A DNA stretch of 64,000 bases, from contig JBKBKB010000006.1 of the NCBI GenBank assembly GCA_046294735.1, positions 172,970-236,969 on the forward strand, in the 5' to 3' direction. This document shows, piece by piece, positions 52,820 through 62,227 of this stretch. The notes beneath the pieces were generated by a model. The model searched no databases and was not told the DNA's origin. It saw only the letters and a program-made list of their open reading frames with translations. Within the stretch, counting starts at the first letter, position 1. Each line of letters begins with the position of its first letter. A program made the translations under genes and the position numbers. Origin of the DNA: 34-65-8 sp046294735 (GTDB lineage Bacteria > Pseudomonadota > Alphaproteobacteria > Sphingomonadales > Sphingomonadaceae).

Positions 52820-55342
52820 TCAGAACTTGTAGCCCAGTTCCACCCCGACCAGGCGCCGCGCGCCGGGTGAGATGAACGAGCCACCGAACTCGACCGCGGT
52901 AATCACTTCAGCGAGGTATTTTTCGTTCAAGGCGTTCTCGGCAAAGACATAGGCGCTGAGATTGCCGGCCTCGATCCCGGCGCGCACGTTCAGAACGCCG
53001 AATGTATCACGCCGGGCCACCGAGTAGTCGGCATCGCCCACAAACGCGGGGAGGCCGAGCGCCGAAATCGGCAGCAGACCCGAAAACACGGTGGGCCGGA
53101 TCTGGTCCTGGACCGAATGGAACCAAGTCGGGCCGGTAAGGCGGTAGTCAGCGCGCACCACCAGATCCACGTTGGCACTAAGCGGGGCTTCGATTTCGGT
53201 TCCGAAGTTCAGCGTCCAGTCGGCTGTATAGGGTGACTTGTTACCGATCGTGTAAGGCCGCGCGGCATTGGCCTTGATCTCGCTGTCCGTGACATTGGCA
53301 GAGCCAAAGAAGGTCCATCCGTCGACCACTTTTGCCGTAAGGTTCGCTTCGACACCCTTCACTTCGACCTTGTCGATATTCGACACCACCCGCAGCAGGC
53401 CAAAGCTGCCGACGAAGAATTCGAAGAACTGCATGTCGTCGATTTCGGTATAGTAGCCGGCCAGATCGAAGGTGACTGCGCCGTCAAGCGCCTTGCCCTT
53501 GATGCCGACCTCGAACGCGGAGCTCTTTTCCTTACGGTACTGATCGGTGATGCTGACATCTGCATCGATGGTACCAGGCGTGACGCCATCATTATAGAAA
53601 GTGTCAATGATCGCCCGTGAGCCCTGGTTATTGAAGCCGCCGGATTTAAAGCCAATGCCCCAGTTGGCATAGATGCTGAGGTCATCGGACGGTTTCCAGC
53701 TCAAGTTGATCTTGGGCTGGAGCTGCTTGAAGCTGGCATTTTGCGGGGAAAACGGGCCGAATGCTTGTCCCGGGTTGATCGGGCCGCCGGTGAAGGGATC
53801 AGTGGCGACGGGCACCATCGAGCGCGACGCCCGGTCCTCGATATCGTACCGCAAGGCCAGGCCGACCTTGAACTGCGGGCTGACCTCGTAGTCCAGCGAG
53901 CCGAAGGCGGCGTAGACGTCGGTGTCGAAGGCATCGGCCAGAAGCAGCGACGTCGGGTTGGTGCTGTTCGCAGGATTGAACAGGTTCGGGATGACCCCAT
54001 TGCCGGTATCGCCGCCAATGCTCACGCCCGTTTCGCGGTCGATGTGCAAGTAATACGCGCCAAGTTGCCAATCGAGCGGGCCGTCACCCGATGAGGCGAG
54101 ACGCACCTCGGCGCTGAAGTCCCTCTGGTTGCGCAGCTGGAACTGCGTGCCATCGCACGTCGACGGGCTGTAGGGACCAAAGGTTGACCCGTTCGCGGGT
54201 GCGAAAATGAACGGGACTGGGATCTGCCCGATTCCGCCCGGGGGATTGACCGGGAACCCAGTCAGTGCCGCGGTGCTGGCAAAGCAGGCATTAACCGTGG
54301 CAACACCGGCAGGATCAGTTGCGCCGATGAAGCGGGCGAAGTCCGCCGCCGTACCATCGGCAACCAGCGATTGCTTCACATCCGAATAGAGGCCCCATGC
54401 GGTCAGCGTGATGCCGCTGCCAAACTCATGCTCGATCTTGGCAGAAACGTCGAAGCTGTCCTGCCGGTTGGTTGGACGGATATTGCTGTAAAACCGGAAC
54501 GGATGCTCGTTCACGTTCTCGTAAAAGGCCGGATTGGCGGCCGCGAAATTGGGTAGGTGGAAAGCGGCGTTGAAGTTGATCGAGGCACCGCGCAGCTCCG
54601 AATAACGGGCCTTGACGTCCAACTCGGTCGCCTCCCCAAGGCTAGCGACCAGGCGTCCGTCAACGGCCCAGACTTCCTGATCGTCGACCGACTTGGAATC
54701 AGCCAGGAAGATGTTGCGGAAAAAGCCGTCGGTTGACCGGTAATACCCGGACAGAACAAAGCCGAGGCCATCGCCGATTGGCCCGGCGATGTGTCCGGTC
54801 GCCTGCCAGGTGTTTTCCTCGGCATAAGAAGCGCGGACAGCGCCTTCGAACCCATCACCCGGTTTGAGCGTCTGGAGCACAATCGCTCCGGCAGCGGCGT
54901 TGCGACCATAGAGTGCGCCCTGCGGACCTTTCAGCACCTCGGCCTGCCGCAAAGTCCCCTGCGGCTGGTTAAGCAGAGCGGTATTGGTCTTCAGGATACC
55001 GTCAACCACCAATGCGACCGAACTCTCCGCGTCGCGCGCACCGTTGATCCCGCGAATGTTGATCTGGGTATCGCCAGCTTCGGCCGTGCCGGTGACAATA
55101 GTGACACCCGGCGTCAGCTGCGCGAAATCGTCTGCGCTGGTCGCACCGGTGCGCTCCAGCGCGGTCGCCGTGAGCACCGAAACAGACGCGGGGACATCTT
55201 GCAGACTTTCGTTCTGGCGCCGTGCAGTCACGATAATCTCATCAGACTGTGCTTCGGCGCCTGAAACCTGCGCCATGGCAGGAGAGGCAAACAGCGGAGC
55301 GATCACGGTAGAAGCAAGCAAAAGGGTCTTGATCGGGCGCAT
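52820..55342 (-). CDS. TonB-dependent outer-membrane receptor
   Basis: An 840-residue outer-membrane receptor. It has a signal peptide (MRPIKTLLLASTVIAPLFAS up to AMAQ), a TonB-box/plug start DEIIVTARRQNESLQDVPAS (about 33-55), a plug domain with GINGARDAESSVALVVDGI, and a barrel ending in GARRLVGVELGYKF with a terminal aromatic. Such receptors import scarce ligands across the outer membrane. It is divergent from a GntR regulator that heads a catabolic operon, with a shared operator between, so it probably takes up that operon's substrate rather than iron. Confidence 0.93.
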   Translation of the reverse strand: MRPIKTLLLASTVIAPLFASPAMAQVSGAEAQSDEIIVTARRQNESLQDVPASVSVLTATALERTGATSADDFAQLTPGVTIVTGTAEAGDTQINIRGINGARDAESSVALVVDGILKTNTALLNQPQGTLRQAEVLKGPQGALYGRNAAAGAIVLQTLKPGDGFEGAVRASYAEENTWQATGHIAGPIGDGLGFVLSGYYRSTDGFFRNIFLADSKSVDDQEVWAVDGRLVASLGEATELDVKARYSELRGASINFNAAFHLPNFAAANPAFYENVNEHPFRFYSNIRPTNRQDSFDVSAKIEHEFGSGITLTAWGLYSDVKQSLVADGTAADFARFIGATDPAGVATVNACFASTAALTGFPVNPPGGIGQIPVPFIFAPANGSTFGPYSPSTCDGTQFQLRNQRDFSAEVRLASSGDGPLDWQLGAYYLHIDRETGVSIGGDTGNGVIPNLFNPANSTNPTSLLLADAFDTDVYAAFGSLDYEVSPQFKVGLALRYDIEDRASRSMVPVATDPFTGGPINPGQAFGPFSPQNASFKQLQPKINLSWKPSDDLSIYANWGIGFKSGGFNNQGSRAIIDTFYNDGVTPGTIDADVSITDQYRKEKSSAFEVGIKGKALDGAVTFDLAGYYTEIDDMQFFEFFVGSFGLLRVVSNIDKVEVKGVEANLTAKVVDGWTFFGSANVTDSEIKANAARPYTIGNKSPYTADWTLNFGTEIEAPLSANVDLVVRADYRLTGPTWFHSVQDQIRPTVFSGLLPISALGLPAFVGDADYSVARRDTFGVLNVRAGIEAGNLSAYVFAENALNEKYLAEVITAVEFGGSFISPGARRLVGVELGYKF

Positions 55343-55388
55343 GTCTCGTTAACTCCCCAAACCGCCCGCCCGCGCGGGCACTTGTATC

Positions 55389-55417
55389 TTGCGACCGGAC
55401 ATACTTATTGTATACAA
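55389..55417. promoter_or_regulatory. GntR-type operator and overlapping promoter between the TonB receptor and gntR genes
   Basis: TTGTATACAA (55408-55417) is a perfect palindrome lying between the two divergent starts. On the plus strand TTGCGA (55389-55394) and TATACA (55411-55416) form a 16-bp-spaced promoter whose -10 is inside the palindrome. The GntR product encoded next door is the likely binder, giving autorepression and control of both genes. Confidence 0.6.
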
Positions 55418-55448
55418 AACGTGCAGGTCAAGATGACTCGGAGAAATA

Positions 55449-56129
55449 ATGTCACGCGCTTCCGACAGGGCATACGATCAGATACGGGAACTGATCATCT
55501 CCGGCGAACTGGCGCCCGGTGACGCATTGGGCGAGGAGGCACTGGCTGAGCGGTGCGGCGTGTCCCGCACGCCTGTGCGCGATGCGCTACGGCGGCTTGA
55601 GGCAGAGATGCTGGTCCGGCGGAGCGAGACCCAGCGTAGTTATGTAGCTGACTGGTCGCTTGATGATATCGAAGATGTATTTGATTTGCGCGCCATTCTT
55701 GAAGCGCGCGCCGCGCGCCGAGCAGCAGAACGCATGACTGAGGCGGCGCTGCAGGATTTGCGTGCGTGCAATGCCACGATTTCCCGGGCAATTGCCCAGA
55801 GCCCACCCGATATTGATGCATTTCTGGAGGGCAATCGCGGATTTCATGCAGCGATCCTGGCAGTCGCTGCTTCGCCGAGGCTGGCCACTCTGCTCAATTC
55901 GCTGATCGAGCAGCCGGTGGTTTGGCGCACGGCGCACCACTATGGGCAAGATGAATTGCGCCGGTCACACGGTGAACACGAGGAACTTCTGGCAGCATTT
56001 GCACGGCGAGACGGTGACTGGGCCGAATCGGTGATGGCAAGCCATATCCGGCGTGCATTCCATGCCTATGCTGATGCACATCGGGGGCTAAGTCCGATTG
56101 ACACGGTCACCCGGAAAAGGCGCGCCTGA
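55449..56129 (+). CDS. GntR family transcriptional regulator (FadR/FCD subfamily)
   Basis: A 226-residue regulator. The N-terminal winged helix has YDQIRELIISGELAPGDALG, LAERCGVSRTPVRDALRRLE and a wing ending near residue 65. The C-terminal helical FCD domain has DLRAILEARAARRAAERM, GNRGFHAAIL and SHGEHEELLAAF, whose Asp/His residues usually bind a metal and an organic acid. It lies at the head of the lyase-hyuA-hyuB-CoA-transferase-amidase operon. TGTATACA palindromes upstream of it and at the start of the next gene are its probable targets. Confidence 0.93.
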   Translation: MSRASDRAYDQIRELIISGELAPGDALGEEALAERCGVSRTPVRDALRRLEAEMLVRRSETQRSYVADWSLDDIEDVFDLRAILEARAARRAAERMTEAALQDLRACNATISRAIAQSPPDIDAFLEGNRGFHAAILAVAASPRLATLLNSLIEQPVVWRTAHHYGQDELRRSHGEHEELLAAFARRDGDWAESVMASHIRRAFHAYADAHRGLSPIDTVTRKRRA

Positions 56130-56133
56130 GATT

Positions 56134-57066
56134 ATGGTGTATACAAATCATGTCGAGATAGTTGAAGTCAGCCCGCGTGACGGCCTGCAGAACGAAGCGG
56201 CCATGGTTCCGGCTGCTGACAAGCTGGAGTTGATCGGCCGGGCAATCCGAAGCGGTGCGCGCCGGATCGAAGTGGCCAGCTTCGTGAATCCGCGCGCGGT
56301 GCCGCAGATGGCAGATGCGGAGCAGGTCTGCGATGGGCTCTACCCTGTCGAAGGGGTCACCTTCATCGGTCTCGTCATGAACCGGCGCGGGGCCGAGCGC
56401 GCGATTGCCACCGGCAAGATCGGGCAACTGGGCGCTGTTTCGGTCAGCACCGACACTTTCGCAATGGCCAACCAGGGGCAGACAAGTGACGGCTCCATCG
56501 ACGCGGCGCGCGAGATTATCGCGCTGGCAACCGGGTCCGGTCTTTCTGGTCAGGTGACCATTGCGGCGAGCTTCGGGTGTCCGTTCGAAGGCGAAGTCAG
56601 CGAGGACCGGATCCTCGCGATGGTCGAATCTCTGGTCGAGGCCGGTGCCGTCGAGATCGGCCTCGCAGACACAATCGGAGTCGCAAACCCGGCGCACGTC
56701 GTTCGTCTTGTCGAACGGGTCGCCAAGGCCATCGCCCCCCTGCCGGTTAGGGTGCATTTCCACAATACCCGCGGTACGGGCCTTGCCAATGTCTGGGCGG
56801 CTATCGGTGCAGGTGCGCGCATCGTCGATGGATCGATCGGCGGGTTGGGTGGATGCCCGTTTGCACCGGGCGCGGCGGGCAACGTCGCGACCGAAGATGT
56901 CGTCTACATGCTGGGACGGGCGGGAATCGAAACCGGGCTCGACCTTGACCGGCTGATCGAAACGAACCGCTGGCTGTCCGGCGTCATGCGGAAGGAGCTG
57001 CCCTCGATGGTGGGCAAGGCGGGCGGTTTCCCCAAGCCGCCCTCGAATGAAAGGGAATGTGCCTGA
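56134..57066 (+). CDS. Hydroxymethylglutaryl-CoA lyase-like enzyme
   Basis: A 310-residue TIM-barrel lyase of the HMG-CoA lyase family, which splits 3-hydroxy-3-methylglutaryl-CoA-type thioesters to acetyl-CoA and a keto acid. Catalytic elements: EVSPRDGLQNE (Arg and Asp), the metal site HFHNTRGTG, and the Cys loop GGLGGCPFAPGAAGN. In classical HMG-CoA lyase the metal motif is HxHDTYG; here Asp-Thr-Tyr is Asn-Thr-Arg, suggesting a different acyl-CoA. It starts four bases after the GntR gene and overlaps hyuA by one base. The true substrate is probably the product of the downstream CoA-transferase. Confidence 0.87.
   Translation: MVYTNHVEIVEVSPRDGLQNEAAMVPAADKLELIGRAIRSGARRIEVASFVNPRAVPQMADAEQVCDGLYPVEGVTFIGLVMNRRGAERAIATGKIGQLGAVSVSTDTFAMANQGQTSDGSIDAAREIIALATGSGLSGQVTIAASFGCPFEGEVSEDRILAMVESLVEAGAVEIGLADTIGVANPAHVVRLVERVAKAIAPLPVRVHFHNTRGTGLANVWAAIGAGARIVDGSIGGLGGCPFAPGAAGNVATEDVVYMLGRAGIETGLDLDRLIETNRWLSGVMRKELPSMVGKAGGFPKPPSNERECA
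56137..56146. promoter_or_regulatory. Second TGTATACA palindrome, overlapping the start of the lyase gene
   Basis: GTGTATACAA contains the palindrome TGTATACA seen in the operator at 55408 and covers codons 2-5 of the lyase gene (ATG at 56134). A regulator bound here would block an internal promoter or act as a roadblock. Confidence 0.5.
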
Positions 57067-59135
57067 TGCGGTATAGGCTGGGTGTCGATGTTGGCGGCAC
57101 GTTTACCGATCTGTTGTTGTTCGACAACGAAACGGGCAGTTTCTGGCGGCACAAGACGCCCTCGACCCCGCATGACAGTTCCGAGGGGATCCTGAACGGC
57201 GTGACCGCGATCACGGCGCAGGCCCGGGTCGACCCAGCCGAGATCGAGTTCTTCCTTCACGGCACCACGGTAGCGACCAATGCAGTGCTGGAAGGGAAGG
57301 GTGCTCGCGTTGGCCTGATCACCACCGAAGGTTACCGCGATATTATGCAGATTGCGCGCAGCTTCGTTCCGGGAGGCCTTGCGGCATGGATCGTATGGCC
57401 CAAGCCGCAGCCGCTCGCCGCGCTGGAGGACACGGTCTCCATCAAGGGTCGGATGGACGCCGATGGGAACGAAGTGCGACCGCTCGACGAAGCTGAGATT
57501 CGCGCCAAGCTGGTCGCTTTGCGCGATTCCGGCGTCGAGGCGATCACGGTCAGCCTGATCAACGCCTACGTCAGCGGGGTGCACGAGCAGCGCGTCGGCG
57601 CCATTGCGCGGGAGGTCATGCCGGACGTTCCAGTCTCGCTGAGCCATGAAGTCCTGCCGGAAATGCAGGAGTACGAACGAACGCTGTCGACCGTCGCCAA
57701 CGCATCGGTCCGGCCAGTGGTTGGCAAATACGTTTCCAACCTCCGGAAGCGACTCGAACAGTCCGGGGTCACTGGCAAGCTTTCCTTGCTGCGTTCGGAC
57801 GGCGGGCTGATGAGTAGCCAGAAGGCAGAGGAGCATCCGGTCAACATCCTGATGTCTGGCCCGGCTGGGGGGGTAACGGGCGCCCTGTGGGTGGCGAAGA
57901 ACGCAGGCTTCCGGAACATCCTGACCCTGGATGTCGGCGGCACCTCGACCGATGTGGCGCTGATCGAGAACCTCGACCCGCGCCGGGTCAGAACCACCGA
58001 AGTCGGGCATCTGTCCGTGCGGGCGTCCTCGCTTGATGTAAAGACCGTGGGGGCGGGTGGCGGCTCGATCGCCTATGTTCCCGAACTGACCAGGGCTTTG
58101 CGCGTCGGCCCGCAATCGGCCGGTGCGGTGCCAGGGCCGGTGGCCTATGCTAAAGGCGGGGAACTGCCTACCGTGACCGATGCCAACGTCGTGCTCGGTT
58201 ATCTGCCGGAAGACTTGCTGGGCGGTTCGTTCAAGCTCGACCGCGAAGGCGCCAAGCGCGCGGTACAGACCATTGCCGATGCGCTTGGCATTCCGCTGAT
58301 GGACGCAGCGCGCGGGATCATCGACATCGTCAACGAGAACATGTTCGGCGCCTTGCGGATGATCTCGGTGCAGCAAGGCTATGACCCGCGCCACTTCGCG
58401 CTGATGGGCTTTGGCGGGGCAGGGCCGCTCCACGTCAACGCGGTCGCCAGGTTGATGGGCAGCTGGCCGGCCATATCGCCCGTGTCTCCCGGCGTGCTTT
58501 GTGCGCTTGGTGATGCGACCACAAGGATGCGAACCGAGACTGCGCGCAGCTTCAGCCGTCTCGCCAAGCATACCGATGCCAACGAGTTGATTGCCATCCT
58601 TGAGGAAATGGCCACCCAGACCCGCGCCGAACTGACCAATGACGGCATCCCCGAAAGCGAAGTCACCAGCGAATTCGAAGTCGATGTGCGCTATGCCGGG
58701 CAGGCGTTCGAAGTGCCGCTGACCATTGATCAGGTAACACTGCGCGACATGGGGATCGCCGGTATCGTTGAGCGGTTCGACGAGGAGCACCGCCGCCTGT
58801 TCACCTTCAACATGGATACCCCGCACGAAATCGTGAACCTGCGGGCCGTTGCCCTTGGCCAAGCGCCGCAACTCCCGGCCGCCAAGCTGCCGAGGGGCAA
58901 TGGTGACCCCTCCGGCGCGAAGATCCGCGACCATGTGCTGTGGATGGACGGGCGCGAACAGGCGGCGGTGATCTACGACCGGTCGCGGCTCAAGCAGGGG
59001 GACATCATACCCGGCCCGGCCATCGTGACCGAGATGGACTCAACTACCCTGATCGAATCCGGCTGCGTCGCCACCGTCGATGCCGTCGGGAACATCCTGA
59101 TCAACCCCCAAGTAACCAACAGCGCGGAGGGCTGA
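57066..59135 (+). CDS. Hydantoinase/oxoprolinase family protein, HyuA type (ATP-binding subunit)
   Basis: A 689-residue protein with the actin-like ATPase start YRLGVDVGGTFTDLLLF, FLHGTTVATNAVLEGKGARV, SGPAGGVTGALWVAKNAG and LDVGGTSTDVALI. Relatives are the ATP-dependent N-methylhydantoinase A, 5-oxoprolinase N-half and the beta subunits of acetone and acetophenone carboxylases, which activate a carbonyl or bicarbonate by phosphorylation. Next to a HyuB gene, the two should form one heteromeric enzyme. Sequence reading alone cannot separate hydantoin hydrolysis from ketone carboxylation. Confidence 0.9.
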   Translation: MRYRLGVDVGGTFTDLLLFDNETGSFWRHKTPSTPHDSSEGILNGVTAITAQARVDPAEIEFFLHGTTVATNAVLEGKGARVGLITTEGYRDIMQIARSFVPGGLAAWIVWPKPQPLAALEDTVSIKGRMDADGNEVRPLDEAEIRAKLVALRDSGVEAITVSLINAYVSGVHEQRVGAIAREVMPDVPVSLSHEVLPEMQEYERTLSTVANASVRPVVGKYVSNLRKRLEQSGVTGKLSLLRSDGGLMSSQKAEEHPVNILMSGPAGGVTGALWVAKNAGFRNILTLDVGGTSTDVALIENLDPRRVRTTEVGHLSVRASSLDVKTVGAGGGSIAYVPELTRALRVGPQSAGAVPGPVAYAKGGELPTVTDANVVLGYLPEDLLGGSFKLDREGAKRAVQTIADALGIPLMDAARGIIDIVNENMFGALRMISVQQGYDPRHFALMGFGGAGPLHVNAVARLMGSWPAISPVSPGVLCALGDATTRMRTETARSFSRLAKHTDANELIAILEEMATQTRAELTNDGIPESEVTSEFEVDVRYAGQAFEVPLTIDQVTLRDMGIAGIVERFDEEHRRLFTFNMDTPHEIVNLRAVALGQAPQLPAAKLPRGNGDPSGAKIRDHVLWMDGREQAAVIYDRSRLKQGDIIPGPAIVTEMDSTTLIESGCVATVDAVGNILINPQVTNSAEG

Positions 59136-59138
59136 GCC

Positions 59139-61034
59139 ATGCCTGCCCGGATTATCGAGGAAAATACCACCCCGTTCGGCAAGGTCACGATTGACCCGGT
59201 CACGCTCGACATCATCGAGAACGCGCTGCGCAACGCGCGGATAGAGATGGACGCGACGCTTGTGCGCACCGCCATGTCGCCCGGCATCCGCGAGCAGGGT
59301 GACGCGTTTCCCCTCATCGCTGACCCGGCCGGCAAGATGATTGTGGGCCAGTTCGGCAGTTTCATCGACGGGTTCCTGCGCGGCTATGATGGTACGATCG
59401 AGGATGGAGACATGATCTTCCTGTCCGATCCCTATTCCTGTGAAGGCGCGATCAGCCACTCCAACGACTGGCTGGTGCTGCTGCCGGTGTACAAAGAAGG
59501 TCGCCTGCTCGGCTGGACCGCGATGTTTGGCCACCAGAGCGACATTGGCGGCAAGGTGGTTGGCTCAATGCCGATCGACGCCAGGTCAATTTTCGAGGAA
59601 GGGGTGCGCATCCCGCCGGTGAAGATCTGGAAGAAGGGTGAGTACAACGAAGACTTGATGAAGCTGGTGATGCACCAGACGCGCAAGCCCGACTGGTGCC
59701 AGGCCGATCTCAACGCACTGATCGCGTCATGCAGGGTCGCCGCACGGCGGATGATCGAGATGGCGGACCGGTTCGGCGATGATGTCTATATCTCGGCAAC
59801 GCAGGAGTTGCTGGCCCGCAACCACCGGGCGATGAAGGCGCTGATCGGCATGGCTGTGGCCGAGGAGCCGGTCAGCTTCGAGGACTACATCTGCGATGAC
59901 GGGCTCGGCTACGGGCCCTACCGCATCAAGTGCACCATGTGGCGCCAAGGCGACAAGGTGGTGCTCGATTTCGAAGGTACCGACCCGCAGAGCGCTGCCT
60001 CGATTAACTTCTACCTCAACGAGAACATGTTCAAGATGTTCTTTGGCATCTACATGATCATGGTGTTTGATCCGCAGATCCTGTTCAATGACGGGTTCTA
60101 CGATCTGATCGAAGTCCGCATTCCCGAAGGTTCGCTTCTCAAACCCAAGTTCCCGGCAGCCCTGTCGGGTCGCACCCACGCCCTCGGGCGTATCTTTGAT
60201 ATCCTCGGCGGGCTATTGGGGCAAAAGACCCCGGAGTTCCTCAATGCCGCGGGTTTCAGCTCCTCCCCCCATTTGTTCTACTCCGGTTGGGACAACCGGA
60301 CCGGCCGCGAAGGCGAATGGTTCCAGCTGTTCCAGATCGGGTTCGGCGGCATTCCAGGCAGGCCGCTGGGAGACGGGCCGGACGGCCACTCGCTCTGGCC
60401 CGGTTTCACCAATGTTCCGAACGAGTTCCTGGAACGATATTTCCCGCTCCGGATCGAGCGCTACGAAACCGAGCCGGACAGCGGCGGGGCAGGGCTCCAT
60501 CGCGGCGGCAACGGCATCCACATGACTTACCGTTTCCTTGCTGACGGCGAGATTGCGATCCATGATGACCGCTGGTTCGTGCCGCCCTGGGGGGTGAACG
60601 ACGGGCTCCCTGGCAAGCGTGCGCGCAAGATCATCGAGCACGCAGACGGAACCTCCCAGATCGTCGGCAACAAGATCGACAATATCGCGGTGAAGGCTGG
60701 CGACCAACTCCATTTCATCACATGGGGCGGGGGTGGCTGGGGCGACCCGCTGGCTCGCGATCCGTCAATGGTGGGCCTGGAGATCAGGCAGGGCCTTGTG
60801 ACGCCGGGCGGTGCGCGTAACTACGGCGTGGTGGCTGACGAACGGGGTGAGATCGATGGTCCCGCTACTGCGGCCCTTCGAGCCGAAATGGCGGCCGCAC
60901 GGGGCGCGGGCAAGCTGTTCGACTTTGGCCCCGGCATCGACGCGCTACGCGCCACTTGTGCCGCCGAGACCGGACTTCCCGCTCCTGTGCAACCCGTCTG
61001 GCGCGGCCAGTCCCTCGTGGAGGCAGCCGAGTGA
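59139..61034 (+). CDS. Hydantoinase/ketone carboxylase family protein, HyuB type
   Basis: A 631-residue partner of HyuA. It contains ITIDPVTLDIIENALRNAR-type start sequence (DPVTLDIIENALRNARIEMD, residues about 17-36), SDPYSCEGAISHSNDW, FGHQSDIGGKVVGSMP with the likely metal-binding His-Asp, and the C-terminal GAGLHRGGNGIHMTYRF. Homologues are N-methylhydantoinase B and the large subunits of acetone and acetophenone carboxylase. It follows hyuA after three bases and overlaps the CoA-transferase by GTGA. Together with HyuA it is the probable first catabolic enzyme of the island. Confidence 0.9.
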   Translation: MPARIIEENTTPFGKVTIDPVTLDIIENALRNARIEMDATLVRTAMSPGIREQGDAFPLIADPAGKMIVGQFGSFIDGFLRGYDGTIEDGDMIFLSDPYSCEGAISHSNDWLVLLPVYKEGRLLGWTAMFGHQSDIGGKVVGSMPIDARSIFEEGVRIPPVKIWKKGEYNEDLMKLVMHQTRKPDWCQADLNALIASCRVAARRMIEMADRFGDDVYISATQELLARNHRAMKALIGMAVAEEPVSFEDYICDDGLGYGPYRIKCTMWRQGDKVVLDFEGTDPQSAASINFYLNENMFKMFFGIYMIMVFDPQILFNDGFYDLIEVRIPEGSLLKPKFPAALSGRTHALGRIFDILGGLLGQKTPEFLNAAGFSSSPHLFYSGWDNRTGREGEWFQLFQIGFGGIPGRPLGDGPDGHSLWPGFTNVPNEFLERYFPLRIERYETEPDSGGAGLHRGGNGIHMTYRFLADGEIAIHDDRWFVPPWGVNDGLPGKRARKIIEHADGTSQIVGNKIDNIAVKAGDQLHFITWGGGGWGDPLARDPSMVGLEIRQGLVTPGGARNYGVVADERGEIDGPATAALRAEMAAARGAGKLFDFGPGIDALRATCAAETGLPAPVQPVWRGQSLVEAAE

Positions 61035-62227
61035 ATATCGCCAATCCCAGTGCCCTTGCCGGTCTGAAAGTGGTTGAACTCGGGCAGTTGCTGGCGGGCC
61101 CGTTCTGCGGGCAGCTCCTCGGCGACATGGGCGCTGACGTGATCAAAGTCGAACCACCGGGGAAGGGCGACCCGATGCGCGTCTGGGGGCAGGGCGCGGA
61201 AAAGGTTCAGTGGGAGGTTATCGCCCGCAACAAGCGCTCGGTCACCGCCAACATGCGGGTGCCTGAAGGTCAGGCGATCGTGCGCGATCTGACCCGCCAT
61301 GCCGACGTTCTGATTGAGAATTTCAAGCCCGGCACACTGGAGAAATGGGGCCTGTCACCTGAAGTCTTGCACCGGGACAATCCAGGCCTGATCATTGCCC
61401 GGATGTCGGGCTATGGGCAATATGGACCTTACTCCAACCGGGCCGGGTTCGGTGGTATCGGTGAGGCCATGGGCGGCTGGCGTTATATCGTCGGCGAACC
61501 TGACAGGCCACCGGCGCGCATGGGCATATCCATCGGCGACACGCTTTGCGCCACCTACGGCACCATGGGTGTGCTCGCAGCACTCCAGCACCGTGAAAGA
61601 ACCGGGGAAGGGCAGGTGATCGATACTGCCCTCTACGAGGCAGTGCTGCAGGTGATGGAGGGGCTGGTGCCGGAATATGACCGGAACGGGTTCATCCGCG
61701 AACGGTCTGGCTCTATCCTGCCCGGCATTGCCCCGTCCAATGTCTATGCGTGCAAGGATGGGCCGTTCATGATCGGCGCCAACAACGATGCCATCTTCCG
61801 CCGCCTGGCCGAAGCAATGGAACAACCGGAACTGGCGGAAGACCCTCGCTATGCGACCCACCTGGCGCGGGGCGAAAACCAGACCGAGCTCGACAAGTTG
61901 ATCAATCGTTGGACCGAAGGCCTGACGATCGACCAGGTCGATGCCTTGATGATAGCCCATTCGATCCCGGCAGGGCGGGTCTACACAGCGGCCGACATGA
62001 TGGACGATCCCCATTTCAAGGCGCGCGAGGCGATCGTTGAAGTTGAGACCCGCCAGCGCGGCAAGCTCAAGATGCAGGGAACCTTTCCCAAGTTCTCACG
62101 CACACCTTCGAGTATTCGCCGCGCGGCGCCCGCAATCCCGGGGCAGGACAATGCGGAGGTCTATGGCGAACTGTTCGGGTGGGATTTTGACAAGTTGTCC
62201 GAGCTTGCCGGACAGGGTGTGATCTGA
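61031..62227 (+). CDS. CaiB/BaiF family CoA-transferase (family III)
   Basis: A 398-residue class III CoA-transferase that moves CoA between carboxylic acids. It has GLKVVELGQLLAGPFCGQLL, GADVIKVEPPGKGDPMR, NKRSVTANM and the catalytic-Asp region SIGDTLCATYGTMGVLAALQ (Asp about residue 164-166). The GTG start overlaps the hyuB stop as GTGA. It probably forms the CoA thioester cleaved by the lyase at 56134. It overlaps the amidase gene by one base. Confidence 0.93.
   Translation: MNIANPSALAGLKVVELGQLLAGPFCGQLLGDMGADVIKVEPPGKGDPMRVWGQGAEKVQWEVIARNKRSVTANMRVPEGQAIVRDLTRHADVLIENFKPGTLEKWGLSPEVLHRDNPGLIIARMSGYGQYGPYSNRAGFGGIGEAMGGWRYIVGEPDRPPARMGISIGDTLCATYGTMGVLAALQHRERTGEGQVIDTALYEAVLQVMEGLVPEYDRNGFIRERSGSILPGIAPSNVYACKDGPFMIGANNDAIFRRLAEAMEQPELAEDPRYATHLARGENQTELDKLINRWTEGLTIDQVDALMIAHSIPAGRVYTAADMMDDPHFKAREAIVEVETRQRGKLKMQGTFPKFSRTPSSIRRAAPAIPGQDNAEVYGELFGWDFDKLSELAGQGVI

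Noticed and set aside
56904..58934. Minus-strand open frame of 676 codons over hyuA
   Set aside because: It is fully antisense to a gene with clear hydantoinase motifs. Long antisense frames are expected in GC-rich coding DNA.
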